This document shows, piece after piece, positions 22,101 through 31,854 of a DNA stretch of 34,558 bases. Below the pieces are notes generated by a model. That model saw only the letters and a program-made list of their open reading frames with translations, did no database searches and had not been told where the DNA came from. Position 1 is the first letter of the stretch. Every line of letters starts with the position of its first letter. The position numbers and the translations under genes were made by a program. The stretch comes from Saccoglossus kowalevskii (taxonomy: Eukaryota > Hemichordata > Enteropneusta > Harrimaniidae), in the NCBI RefSeq assembly GCF_000003605.2, contig NW_003130855.1, forward strand, positions 1,236 through 35,793, in the 5' to 3' direction.

Positions 22101-22626
22101 ACTATTTTCTAAGGGGTGTAATATGATGTATTATTGCGCCCACCTTTACTTATACCGGACCCTTCGCCAAAAGTTGTTTTGTTTTGTTTCGGCAATGCAC
22201 AGTCATGCGGATTCAAAAAGATACGAGCGAAGGAAAATATTTAATTAAAACGAAATTTAAACGATATCTGATTTCAACATCCGAGTATGTCTGTGAGGAT
22301 GGGCACTGCTCGATTTTAGAATTGTGTCTACTAAGTAAACGATCATGAAACGATTATTATCTTACGACTGTGTCACAACAATCTGTCGCGTCGGTCTACC
22401 TGAACTGACACGTGATACAACCGCGGTCGGATTGATGACCGCCTTCCCCGCACGTAACCCGTATCACTTTTTACTCGAGCGTTTTTTTTTTGGACACGCC
22501 TATATCTTACGTTAAGCTTCATACAACTTATTACTGGTGGGTTCAGATCACAGTTGCTCAAAATACCAACAGCTTATACTCCGAATATAACAGAATGGTT
22601 GTATCATATCATATCATTACTCATTC
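22101..22626. other. Non-coding spacer
   Basis: No gene recognised. Overlapping frames at 22373-22561 (minus) and 22490-22696 (plus) show no domain. Confidence 0.3.
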
Positions 22627-22690
22627 GGGTTCTAACATTTTACAACGTGAGGGTGGCTGGAAAAGTCTGACCTGTGGATTTTTTTTCGTG
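22627..22690 (+). mobile_element. Family D left-end fragment, copy D2
   Basis: GGGTTCTAACATTTTACAAC then GTGAGGGTGGCTGGAAAAG aligns with the D left end at 27724 (GGGGTCGACCATTTTAAATC then ATGGGAGGGGTAGCTGGAAAA). No matching right end was found, so this is a truncated copy. Confidence 0.45.
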
Positions 22691-24780
22691 ATTTGAGCGT
22701 GACAATCACATTTACCCGGTACAGTTTGTCGTCGAAAAAAATCCTCGGTATGTCTGTCTGTTTGTTTGAGTGATCGTAACTCTTGGTCATTCATGGAGTT
22801 ATTCTTATGGAATTAACAGAGGCGCCGCCACTGCTGACACATCATTCAAGTGACCCCCATATGACCTGTAAGCACGCAACAAACTTAGTCCTTTTAGAAT
22901 AAGCACCGTGATCCGAAAACAACACCCTCGTATTACTGATACAGTCCGGGCCGGTAATACATATTATTCAGTATAGGGATGTTAAACAATCTATACGACG
23001 TCTCGCCTCATAATGGATTCTCTATTGCTGAAGCCGCCTTTCAGACAATTTCCTCTGTCAGTACGTCTAGGAACGAAATTGAGTAAAAGAAAAAAAAAAT
23101 CAAATTTTAACACAGTAACCTTGGCGAAACTCTGGTAATAAAACCTGATACTTGTTGTCAAACAGTTTGAGTTTACTGCGGTAAAGCTATTAGCGCAATT
23201 ACTGGTGTTGCACAGCGCTACGTGAAAACGAGCAACTGTTCGTCATTCTAATTGATCACGTGACTTATGTCGATTGTAGATTCACCCGCAAATCCCACGA
23301 GAGAGAAAGAAAAACGTGACGCTCGGAACTCGCTTGATATAACCGATTCGTAATGATCAGTCTAGATTCACAGATTACCTGTAATGGAAACTGTCAACAG
23401 ACTGGCAGCCAAACGCTATTCTCTTCAACATTCGAATATATTAGTTTTACTGTTAGACACGTCACCCGTCTTGTATCCACAGTACACGTTATGCACGTGG
23501 TCTTTATTATAAATTTAGGGAAACGAGCGAGTATGCAATGCAATACACTAGCTGCGTAGGATAGCAGCTGTTCGTTATCATGTTTATTATTCAACACGTA
23601 TCGCCGTCTGCCTGTTTGGAGAATCGCACGGTTGGGGTTAGTTCACACGCGACTGAACTAAGATCACGTTTCACGTAATCGACTAGACGCCTCGCAGCCA
23701 GCACCTCGTTCCCTTAAGCTGGCGTCCTTAACTATCTGAATGTTTTCAAAAATACGTCAGCCAACCTCACCTGCAAATAACAATTTGTTTTGTATGAGAA
23801 AAGACAGGGGCGATGTAATTTTTTAGACTATTTTGTCGTTCATGGATTATCTTTAAATTTATTTCGCCAGAAATACTTCGCGCATATTCAAATCCAGCCT
23901 AAATACCCCAACAGAGATATTGGCCTGTCCCTTTCAAATACGGACTAAAATAAATAGGAAATAACGGATTAAGTACTTCGTAGGAATTGCGCTCACGAAA
24001 CATGATCAACTAAAATTATAGCGATAAATCATTGCCGAACGAAGCAATGGCGTCATGACTCCGATTACACGATTCACGCGTTACTGTGCGGGTACATGCG
24101 TTCTGAGTACTTCCTATATGACGTAACCAAAAACATTTCGTCATTCAGCGAAACTGCCAAGAATAAACGTTGAACGATCAAATGCCAGCTTTTTTTTTAC
24201 GATCATTAATTTTAACTGCAGGGACAAATGAGGCTTCCGCGTGGAACTGGGATCATTGCAGCATATAAACTCGAGTCGAAATCGAGCAATATCTACAAGT
24301 CATTAATCTCAGCTTTAAATAATTACTAATTAAATTAATGAAATGCCAAGGATATAACAATGATGTTCAGTGGGGGTGGATGGTTCCAACAACTGTGTCG
24401 AAAATAAACGGTAGACTATTTGGCTCCGTATGCATGGAATAAGGTTGTTGTTAATTGTGCAATGTGTTTTTCAACTGTCGCTTAATTACATTTGCTTCCG
24501 AATCGGTAGAACCGATGAGTCTCAATGCTTTTGTTCGTGCCTATAATATCAGTTTCCTGTCTCTCCTGGGATTCCAAACTAAAACACGAGAAATTCCTTC
24601 TTGTGTGAAAAATCTTTGTTTCTATTTTGCCCAATTTAGCATTTCAGCTCATTTGGCACATAATTCGTTCGCTTTAACCGGAGTGATTGAAAAAGACGAT
24701 GCCGCTTTGAAATTACAAAGAAATGCCGCCACGACTGTGAAAATTACTGTAATTTAAAATGAAAGATATATCCGCAAAAA
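22691..24780. other. Non-coding stretch
   Basis: No gene recognised. A 100-codon plus-strand frame at 24455-24757 stops just before family D copy D3. It has mixed composition but no domain I recognise. Confidence 0.35.
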
Positions 24781-24972
24781 TAGGGCGTTCCCAAAATGTG
24801 GGTGCTAGAAGAATGTGACTAGTGCATTTTTTTCGCGGTGTACATTTATATTTCTTTTTCAATGTGCCAACAGTTTTTCTCTTGCATGCATTTTATTTTT
24901 CGGTGTCTAGTTTGCAATTTTGTTTTAACCAAATGTTCTAGCTGCCCCCTGATTTGAAATGGTCGACCCCTA
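24781..24972. mobile_element. Family D MITE-like element, copy D3
   Basis: About 192 bp bounded by TAGGGCG on the left and GGTCGACCCCTA on the right. The interior shares AGTGCATTTTTTTCG, TGTACATTTATATTTC, a GTGCCAACA-like block and GGTGTCTAGTTT with D5 (29045-29258). TA at both edges fits a TA target duplication. The minus-strand frame 24846-25190 runs into this element for its last third. Confidence 0.6.
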
Positions 24973-25190
24973 AATTCAGTAATTGGACATCCTAGAAGAT
25001 ATGCATACGGTATGTTAGCATCCGAGATCCTGAAGGAAACCCAATCGTTATCAGAAGGCAGGTATACTTCTGCTGTCACCACCTTCAATTCAGCGGTTTC
25101 CATTTCCTTGACGAAGAACATTTGGCGACACATGTGTATCAATATACTGATCGTTCGTTTCGTATCGTATCGTGTAGTGTTTGCAGCCAC
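24973..25190 (-). CDS. Possible exon-like ORF segment (unrecognised)
   Basis: The minus-strand frame reads through about 72 codons here before entering element D3. It includes FFVKEMETAELKVVTAEVYL and DNDWVSFRISDANIPYAYLL, which look more protein-like than average. Inside it, TGGGTTTCCTTCAG resembles a splice acceptor. The plus strand over part of the same bases (25012 onwards) is also open and equally plausible, so strand is undecided. No domain recognised; the frame opens with GTG rather than ATG. Chance remains likely. Confidence 0.15.
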
Positions 25191-25394
25191 TGTCCCTCAA
25201 CACGGTGTAGAGAGACGGTGTTGCAGCTAACTGAAAACGCCACAGGCGTCGTGCAGTGAGCTTTCTAATTTCGTGTAAACAAATACTGTACTACGTAGCT
25301 CGGGAACTACGTCGAACCACCGTAGATTAAGCAGAAGTAAGCGAACACGACGCGAATCGAAGACTATGGCGCGTTACCCCCCCCCCCCCAGTTT

Positions 25395-25520
25395 AGGACT
25401 AACCCTCGGTATTACGATCAGGATAAATACTAGTGTATCGTGATCGGGATATAGATCTCAATCGGGATGCACGTATAGTATCCCGATGAGGATTTATATC
25501 TCGTTCGACGGTTAGTTCTG
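25395..25520. repeat. Two-tier foldback element
   Basis: Inner arms of about 27 bp (25442-25468 and 25480-25506) around an 11-nt loop: GATCGGGATATAGATCTCAA pairs with TGAGGATTTATATCTCGTTC, about 22 of 27 positions over the full arms. Outer arms AGGACTAACC (25395-25404) and GGTTAGTTCT (25510-25519) match at 9 of 10. The left side has about 37 extra bases containing a partial direct repeat, GATCAGGATA. A C13 tract (25377-25389) lies immediately upstream. Confidence 0.6.
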
Positions 25521-26990
25521 ACGCTTATATGTGTTTGGCCCAAACTTCGAGGCAGCATTTTGATTTTTATGTATTTTTTTATAACAACTTTGTCAATTTT
25601 AGAACAAATGCATAACATTGATTTATAAAATGCAGTTTATTTGGTAAAAGGCGACAAAAGTGGACTGTGGCGCTCAACGGGTCAATGATCAGAACAAGAA
25701 AGCGGAGAAACGGAATGCAGAATTGGGGTATACAGAATCCACGGACTTGTAAAATACTTGGAATTGGAATTAATGAAAAGATTCAGTGAAAATAAAATCA
25801 AGCAAATATACATTCTTTTTTATATTTTACATGCAACTCGTCAAAAATCAGTAAAAATACTAGTATACAAAATATCAAAAAAGTCTTTTTCAGTAAAAAT
25901 TAATTCCAGCTAAAATAAATTATTTTACAGTATTACAGAGAGGGGGGCTTTCAAGGTTTGGTGGAAACATTTTCTCAACTGAACTTCCTCACGCGAGAAA
26001 CAAACATTCAATTTGTGAGCCTGCGTCTCACTGTTTCTCCACCGGGTTTTTATTCTTTACATGAACAAAAATATAATATAATAAAGCAAATATCTCGTAA
26101 CATGGCGCACGCTCAGTCGGCGTACAAGTCAAATAACATAAATGAGGCTAATTTATCTATATTCACGAACCGAACCTAAAAAAAAAAATACGTTGTAAAA
26201 CATTTTTTTAAGATTCCTGCAAAACAGAGAAAAAAATCCAAACATTTACAGACAAGGGATCGTTTGAGTTTTGTTCTCTTGAGATTCTGAAAACTTTGGC
26301 TTTGTTAGGCCGGATTCAATATGGCTGCCTTCATATAGAAAATATCGATAATGACATGGAGGAAATACGTTCCCAACAAAGTACATAAGTATCGTAGATA
26401 ATCTGAAAACGCGGAGAATCTGGCATCGCGTCACGTGACCGAATGGTCTTACAACACGTGTACTGCCACGTGACTGCACACTTCACATGGCTTTAGTATT
26501 GATGGGAAAATATGCAATTCACTTTACTATAGACGGGGACGTATGTCCCGGGATGCTCATCATCACGAAACAGTCTAACGTCAACCGCTGACCTCGCGAA
26601 ATGTATACCAACTCTCGCGTGATGACGGTAATGACGACATGAGTCAATATGAGTGTTTTTAAAACCAGCTTCACACGCACTGCGTTGCAAGAATTCCGCT
26701 GTAACGGTTCAGTGGCCGCTATTATCCTCCACGTCACGTTTCCGTCCGATGACTTTTCGGATGATTGGTTTAGCTAGTATTGCCAATTAACCTCGTTGTG
26801 CTCCACACACGAATCACATGTTGGTTTTTGACCCCCCCCGGCTTTGACCATGATATCAACACCACTGTCAAAAACAGTTCAAAAATGTCAATTGCAACTT
26901 ATGTCTGAATAAGATTGGCTGCCCTAGAGGTGCATGGTTAGGGGATCCTCTCATGACAGTATTCTTGGTTTGACTTCTCCAATATATGAT
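25521..26990. other. Non-coding stretch
   Basis: No gene recognised; strongly AT-rich at 25730-26230. GATTCAATATGGCTGCC at 26315 is a reversed satellite-head-like fragment. Frames at 26246-26737 lack domains. Eight C at 26832-26839. Confidence 0.35.
26432..26472. promoter_or_regulatory. Cluster of three CACGTG motifs
   Basis: CACGTG at 26432, 26455 and 26467, three palindromic E-boxes within 41 bp. Such sites bind bHLH factors of the USF/MYC class in animals. No gene start is recognised nearby, so function is only possible. Confidence 0.25.
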
Positions 26991-27260
26991 TTCCCGTTCA
27001 CTGCGAGATCTCGCGTATTGCGTGAAAGGCGCAGATCGAATTTTTCTTTTATAGCTCAATGTCGAAATGACGATCTTTGAGAGGGGGATATTGCGCTAAG
27101 ATAGTCTTACACCATCAAATTGACCATCATTAAATGCGTATAGCACATTAATAAGCGTGAAAATACCCCCAAATACTTTGTCGAATCCCATTAGATGTTT
27201 TGACGCCACTGTTCCTATTATCATTTCACGCATAACGTGGGATCTCGCGGCAAACGGAAA
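26991..27260 (-). mobile_element. Family C MITE-like element, copy C2
   Basis: 270 bp with inverted ends of about 34 bp: CCGTTCACTGCGAGATCTCG..TGCGTGAAA on the left and the reverse complement of the right end, CCGTTTGCCGCGAGATCCCA..TGCGTGAAA. The interior matches C1 (5394-5661) in the opposite orientation. It lies only 20 bp before the recognisable core of family B copy B3. Confidence 0.75.
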
Positions 27261-27280
27261 GTGGTTTATTACCAGTACTT

Positions 27281-27392
27281 ACGCGTCCTGTTCGATATGG
27301 AACTCATAGCGACGTACACAACACGCATAATACATTCAAGTTATTTACGTGAAATTCGAACACGAACTGCGCGATGACCACAGCCCCTTTAA
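27281..27392 (+). mobile_element. Family B MITE, copy B3
   Basis: GCGTCCTGTTCGATATGGAA, CTCATAGCGACGTACACAAC, then AATTCGAACACGAACTGCGC and GATGACCACAGCCCCTTTAA. The core and right end are intact. The left terminus is not recognisable, and the sequence between C2 and B3 may be a decayed left end. Confidence 0.7.
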
Positions 27393-27723
27393 TAAGTAAC
27401 TTCGACTTCTGTATGTATACGAGATTAAATATTTTGTCGGCTTTTGTTTCAAAACAAAAATTTTAAAAATATAAAATTGAATTAACACCATTTTTGTGAG
27501 AATAAAAAGAAGAATGTTGACCCCTCCAAATTAAAATATAAAGTTGTCCACTTTCCTACACAGAGACTACACATGTATAACGTAAAAAAAAAATCAGCGC
27601 TTGTTATCTGGGAGGTTTCATGTACTTTGTAATTTCAGGAATGAAGCACTGGTTTACCTGGCATGAAGTTTCCTTGATTGATCGTTCGGTATCATTAGCA
27701 CCTGCTGTGGCCGGATTTCATTT
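27393..27723. other. Non-coding spacer
   Basis: AT-rich. ACCTGGCATGAAGTTTCCTT at 27655 resembles an internal block of D5 (ACCTGGCATACAGTTTCTTT), so a decayed D copy may be present here. Confidence 0.3.
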
Positions 27724-27843
27724 GGGGTCGACCATTTTAAATCATGGGAGGGGTAGCTGGAAAATTAGTTGGACACCTGGAAAAAAAGAAATGCACTGAT
27801 CACCCTCTTTCAGCTAACCCCATGACTTCAAATGGTTGACCCC
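27724..27843. mobile_element. Family D MITE, copy D4 (short form)
   Basis: 120 bp with inverted ends of about 40 bp. The left end reads GGGGTCGACCATTTTAAATC..GGGAGGGGTAGCTGGAAAA. The reverse complement of the right end reads GGGGTCAACCATTTGAAGTC..GGGGTTAGCTGAAAG. The centre is much shorter than in D1, D3 and D5, so this is an internally deleted form and the clearest definition of the family termini. Confidence 0.75.
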
Positions 27844-28666
27844 TTATCCACGCAGCAAGACAAAATATAGAAACAAGCGCCGCGAAGAATACAAAATAGT
27901 AGTTGTCGCCGCGCAGCGAACATTTCGAAAACTAAGTGAAAATGTCTTGAGGCTAGAATCGTTTTGTTTCGTTGCATTCATGTAAATTAATAAAACCCTG
28001 CACGGATCGTTGTCATGGATTCAATCATGTTCAATCAATCCGTGCCAATAGACTTACTGAAACAAATCCACGTGTGCGTAATTCACTTGGAAACGGCACG
28101 TATCATGGAAAGCCTCGTGACGGCGCTCTGAACTAAATCTCATACTGGTACGCGATTTACTTGTTCTCATACCCATGGCACGACAAGCGTGGTTTATTTT
28201 GATCTGCTTCAGTAATTATGAGAAAGTATTGGGCGAAAGTATTAATCTGACCTAAAAAAAGTTCGTTTTGCCATGGTAGATTTTTTCATTTCTTAAATTA
28301 AATCATACAAATTAATGAAAAATAAAATGAAATAAAATAAATATTTTAGAAAGAGTGAATATAGGCGTTCGAGAATAAATAAAATTTAATCACGACCATG
28401 TTGTGTATTAATAAAAAATCAACGTATTCCAGGGGAAAGTGGTGTACTAGCTACCATTATCTTATAATAATAATGTTAGTGCCTATTATTTCGCTGTTGA
28501 ACGCGGCAATCGTATGACGTCGTGAAGCAACGGTTGAAACAAGGTCATGGTATTTATCAGAAATACGGCAATAATGGTTAAAACGCTATTATTTCTGTAA
28601 TCTCCGGTCTCTGGGGCGAACAGGAACCATCATCACACACGCAAAGATAGTTTTGCGCCAAAGATC
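27844..28666. other. Non-coding stretch
   Basis: No gene recognised; AT-rich with A- and T-rich runs at 28300-28420. Confidence 0.35.
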
Positions 28667-28840
28667 ACGCCACGTCGCCCTCGATTTCCATGCTTGATTT
28701 GGCGGGCTTTTCCACTTCCCTTGATTGGAGATAAGATTTGCCAGTTCGGTAATATTCTTTTCCCAACGGGTGAATCGCGTACAACGCTCCGCAAAACTGC
28801 ATGAATAATTGACCGTCTCTTAACGTTTCCGCTGCATCTG
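28667..28840 (-). CDS. Possible exon (unrecognised)
   Basis: On the minus strand, AETLRDGQLFMQFCGALYAI followed by HPLGKEYYRTGKSYLQSREV and a short lysine- and glutamate-containing tail reads to a TGA at the left edge. The composition is balanced and protein-like, and local GC is higher than in the flanks. TTGTGCGCAG just upstream could serve as a splice acceptor, which would give an exon of about 174 bp. There is no ATG at the start. I do not recognise the family. A second minus-strand frame (28633-28863) overlaps in another phase. It may be a terminal exon or chance. Confidence 0.2.
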
Positions 28841-29044
28841 CGCACAAGTGATGTGTTCATCAAATGCGAGGACGCCCTCCGGCGATCGATCGTGACAACT
28901 CACCGCGGCACGCAAGAGATAAGCCAGTTCACGTGTTTCGATACATAAAAGATCAATCCGAGTGAATCGCGCAATATTTTATTTGCACATTGCTTCACTT
29001 TATAAACAGTGCTTCAAAACTGACACACTTTTTGATCAGTAAGA

Positions 29045-29258
29045 AGTCAAACATCCATAGGGCGGGGAGGTGTCTGGAAAAGTGTGCCCAGTGCAATTTA
29101 TTTTCTAAGAAATTTGTCTGTACATTTTTATTTTCCGTGAATGTGACAACAACTGTTCCTGCATAACCTGGCATACAGTTTCTTTTTTCTTTTAGTGTCT
29201 AACTTTCATTTTTTTCAATAAACCTTCCACCCCCATCATTTCAATTATTTGATCCCTA
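29045..29258. mobile_element. Family D MITE-like element, copy D5
   Basis: The left end GTCAAACATCCATAGGGCGG then GGAGGTGTCTGGAAAAGTG and the right end CCACCCCCATCATTTCAA..GATCCCTA are decayed versions of the D termini. The interior shares several blocks with D3, including AGTGCAATTTATTTTC, TGTACATTTTTATTTTCC and TAGTGTCTAACTTTC. Length 214 bp, close to D1. Confidence 0.6.
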
Positions 29259-29699
29259 AACGATGTTTTTTGAATGTCAATTCCCGGTTCTCTCTCTGAC
29301 CCTTTTGTATACACTAGTGATGCAAGAAGCACTGTATCCGCCAACAAGCTTCTATTCGTCTCCTATCCGATTCTTCATGAAGTACTTTGGAAAATATTAT
29401 ACTAGTTGTATAACCAAAAGTCGTCACGGTGTAACTTTGCTGTACTAGTATATCTCTTACACTTTAATGCATGGTAAGCATATGGGCAAATCATTGTCAA
29501 TCTCCACGGTGTATTGTATACGAGATTATACATTTTCATATTTTTTACTACGACTGAATGTTCCTGTCGTCCACTCGTCAGTAGCAGGATGCAAGTCAAG
29601 CAAGAATTCCGAGGCGTTTGAAAATCTCCCGATGTCTTTTCTCCATTCGCGTGTGCTCCTAGCGGGGTCCGCCAGGCTGATCATTGGCTGGGTGTTTCT
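29259..29699. other. Non-coding spacer
   Basis: Short frames at 29263-29448 and 29467-29703 have no recognisable domain. Confidence 0.3.
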
Positions 29700-29855
29700 T
29701 TAAAGCGGGGGAGTCGTCACCTGCACATGCGTCAGATGGCCATAGCGTGTCATTGTTACGTCTACCCATGAGCCTTTGCGTTTTTAGCGTGTGTTGTTAT
29801 CGTCGCTTAGGACTCAATTCCCGCGCGTGCGCAGGTGACGACCCTCCCGCTTCAA
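29700..29855 (+). mobile_element. Family A MITE, copy A4
   Basis: TTAA at 29700-29703 and TCAA at 29852-29855 (one base off) flank the core. It carries AGCGGGGGAGTCGTCACCTG, TCAGATGGCCATAGCGTGTC, CTACCCATGAGCC, GTTGTTATCGTCGCTTAGGA and GCGTGCGCAGGTGACGACCC. Compared with A1 it lacks about 11 bp of the TTTACAAACAAG block. The frame at 29684-29923 is the element's own conceptual peptide. Confidence 0.85.
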
Positions 29856-30008
29856 TGGACGTGTCCAGATCATCCACTGACATCACGACTTCTTCATACC
29901 CGGTGAGAAAGAGTGTCCGATAGTCCGCATATTTCGAGCCGAGAAATCGTCATAACATATAAATTGGACAAAGGATTGCCTGTTGCCTTGGATATGAACT
30001 GTACAAAC

Positions 30009-30153
30009 TCCAGGTCGTCACCTGCGCAGACGGCCATAGTGCATCGTTGTTTACAAAACAATGTCTACCCATGAGCCTCTACATTTAGCGTGTGTTGTTA
30101 TCGTCGCTTGGGATTCAATTCTCGCACGTGCGCAAGTGACGACCTCTCCGCTG
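30009..30153 (+). mobile_element. Family A MITE, copy A5 (left end truncated)
   Basis: Starts within the family at CCAGGTCGTCACCTGCGC and ends CAAGTGACGACCTCTCCGCT. The left AGCGGGGG and TTAA are missing and the right TTAA is not preserved. A small deletion joins GCGCAGAC directly to GGCCATAG. It lies about 150 bp from A4 in the same orientation. Confidence 0.75.
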
Positions 30154-30484
30154 CACATAAGCTTGGACTATGCAACATATCAGCGCATGACATTAAAGAT
30201 GACGAAATACATCCAATAAGGATACAGAACCGTTTTGAAAATGAATCTAAGTTGAGCATGAGCATAGTACGCGCTTGATGATTGGTCAATCGCAGCTACT
30301 CTCATTGATGCATCATTTGCACGTTTGAGTAAGCATAATAATATGTAATTACAACTTAGATAAATAGATGACACGCACCATTCGTCAATAATATATGACT
30401 CTATGAACATAATCAGCATATTCAAATAGCGTTCCAGTAATGGATAATCTCTGTACAGAACAAAATAAATAAATAAAACAAATT
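30154..30484. other. Non-coding spacer
   Basis: No gene recognised; A-rich towards the right edge. Confidence 0.3.
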
Positions 30485-31023
30485 AAAGACAAATTATACT
30501 CCATGCTGGCCAGTTTATTTCTGCATTCGTTGAAGCTAAATTTGGAAATAAATCACAAAGGTTATAAAGAAGCCAAAGACTTCAAATTTAATTTCAAATT
30601 CAGATATATTGATGGTATACTGTCTATCAATAATCATAAATTTAGTGATTATACTCCAATAATATATCCAGCTGAACTTGACATTAACGAGACTACATAT
30701 TATCTGATTCCATAGATGTGTGCTTTCAAATTGACTCTAAGTACCAGCTTACTACCAAACTGTATGACAAATAAAATGATTATAATTTTACCATCGTCTT
30801 TTCTCCTCACCCTAAAGGGCGATGGTCCTCCCGCTGCGCCCTGTTCGATGCATGAAATTTGAACACGCGCGGCGCAACGACCACCACCCTTTAATAGCAA
30901 TATCCCACTTTGTCCGGCATTTCCCAGCTCATTCGCATTGTCCGAGCCTGAAGTAGCTATACGGACCTTTTCACATTTTAGTATTAATTTAAGGGTTTTG
31001 AAGAGAACGACTAGCACTCAACT
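30485..31023 (+). pseudogene. Reverse-transcriptase remnant of a retroelement, split by a B element
   Basis: The first block (30503 to about 30699) contains LASLFLHS, then FRYIDGILSINNHKFSDY and IYPAELDINETT. This matches reverse transcriptases whose catalytic box is F-x-YIDD, and the second aspartate is G here, so the copy is dead. The alignment continues in another frame from 30706 (IDSKYQLTTKLYDK), hits a TAA at 30772 and goes on in frame with N-D-Y-N-F. It is then interrupted at about 30810 by MITE B4. After the MITE it resumes (NSNIP at 30893, QLIRIVRA at 30925, then a TGA), fading by about 31020. At least two frameshifts and several stops are present. The RT motifs are recognised from family knowledge; I cannot name the retroelement clade with certainty. 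Confidence 0.7.
30809..30894 (+). mobile_element. Family B MITE, copy B4, inserted in the RT remnant
   Basis: An 82-86-bp element with flanking four-base copies: CTAA (one base off TTAA) at 30812-30815 and TTAA at 30891-30894. The left end is AGGGCGATGGTCCTCCCGC and the right end GGCGCAACGACCACCACCCT. The centre is deleted: CCTGTTCGAT joins GCATGAAATTTGAACACGCG directly, losing about 40 bp relative to B1 and B3. Removing the element and one TTAA copy would bring the RT blocks together at a P-H / N-S-N-I-P junction, which fits TTAA target duplication. Confidence 0.8.
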
Positions 31024-31854
31024 TTTTTTTTTTGTGGTTAAATAAGATAACACAGGTGCGTTTTCTTTTCTTTTCTGATGTTGACCTCGGGTTTCATACG
31101 TAAACCCTTTGATCATGATAATGATACCTGCCGCGGATGCTACGTGTGGAGAAGGAAATGCTCACACCCACCATCACCACTTGGCTATATAGCTCGATCT
31201 CCGTGTACCATTTTTACTTGCTGTTAAACACTTTAATTTGTTCTAGCTAGATTTAATTTTGGCTGAAAAGACTTTTTGGCTGTCTGAATTTTACAGGCTT
31301 AATGTACATTTTGGGGATTGGTACCAACGCATGCAACATCAACTGGGTCACGGATGTTTATATAACCAAATACAGAGATAGCGCTTGTCAGATAAGCGAA
31401 GTGCAAAGTACACGTCACGTGGTGTAACATCACGGTCACGTGATATCGTTGTTGAGTGTCACAAGTCCTTCAGTACAATGTTTACGTGTCGAGTACTCGT
31501 AACTTATAACACGTATCGCGGTTTTATGATACTGATGACACGGATTCTGACATCAATAGTCTTCGCGAGCCACGCACGCACTCGAAATGAGGGACCGATC
31601 AATGTTTGAAACGGGGATGTTTGTATTTACGTTTAACGCAAATTATTCGGTTCTTTGCATCGGACCATACAGCGTTATAGTATGTGTGTGCACACCGAGT
31701 TAAGGGATGGGACTTAGAATGTGTGAGCAGGCAAACTGTTATGCTAATAAGAAGAAATGATCCCACTTTCCATGATAATAATTATATGAACGTAACCCTG
31801 TTTTCCTACATTCAGAAATTGGCGCGTATGGCACATTTTATCCAACTGTATCTA
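31024..31854. other. Non-coding stretch
   Basis: No gene recognised. CACGTG occurs twice near 31416 and 31437. The frame 31684-31890 runs into MITE B5. Confidence 0.35.

Noticed and set aside
24455-24757. 100-codon plus-strand ORF ending just before D3
   Set aside because: Reasonable composition but no domain, splice signals or repeat support; not listed as a gene.
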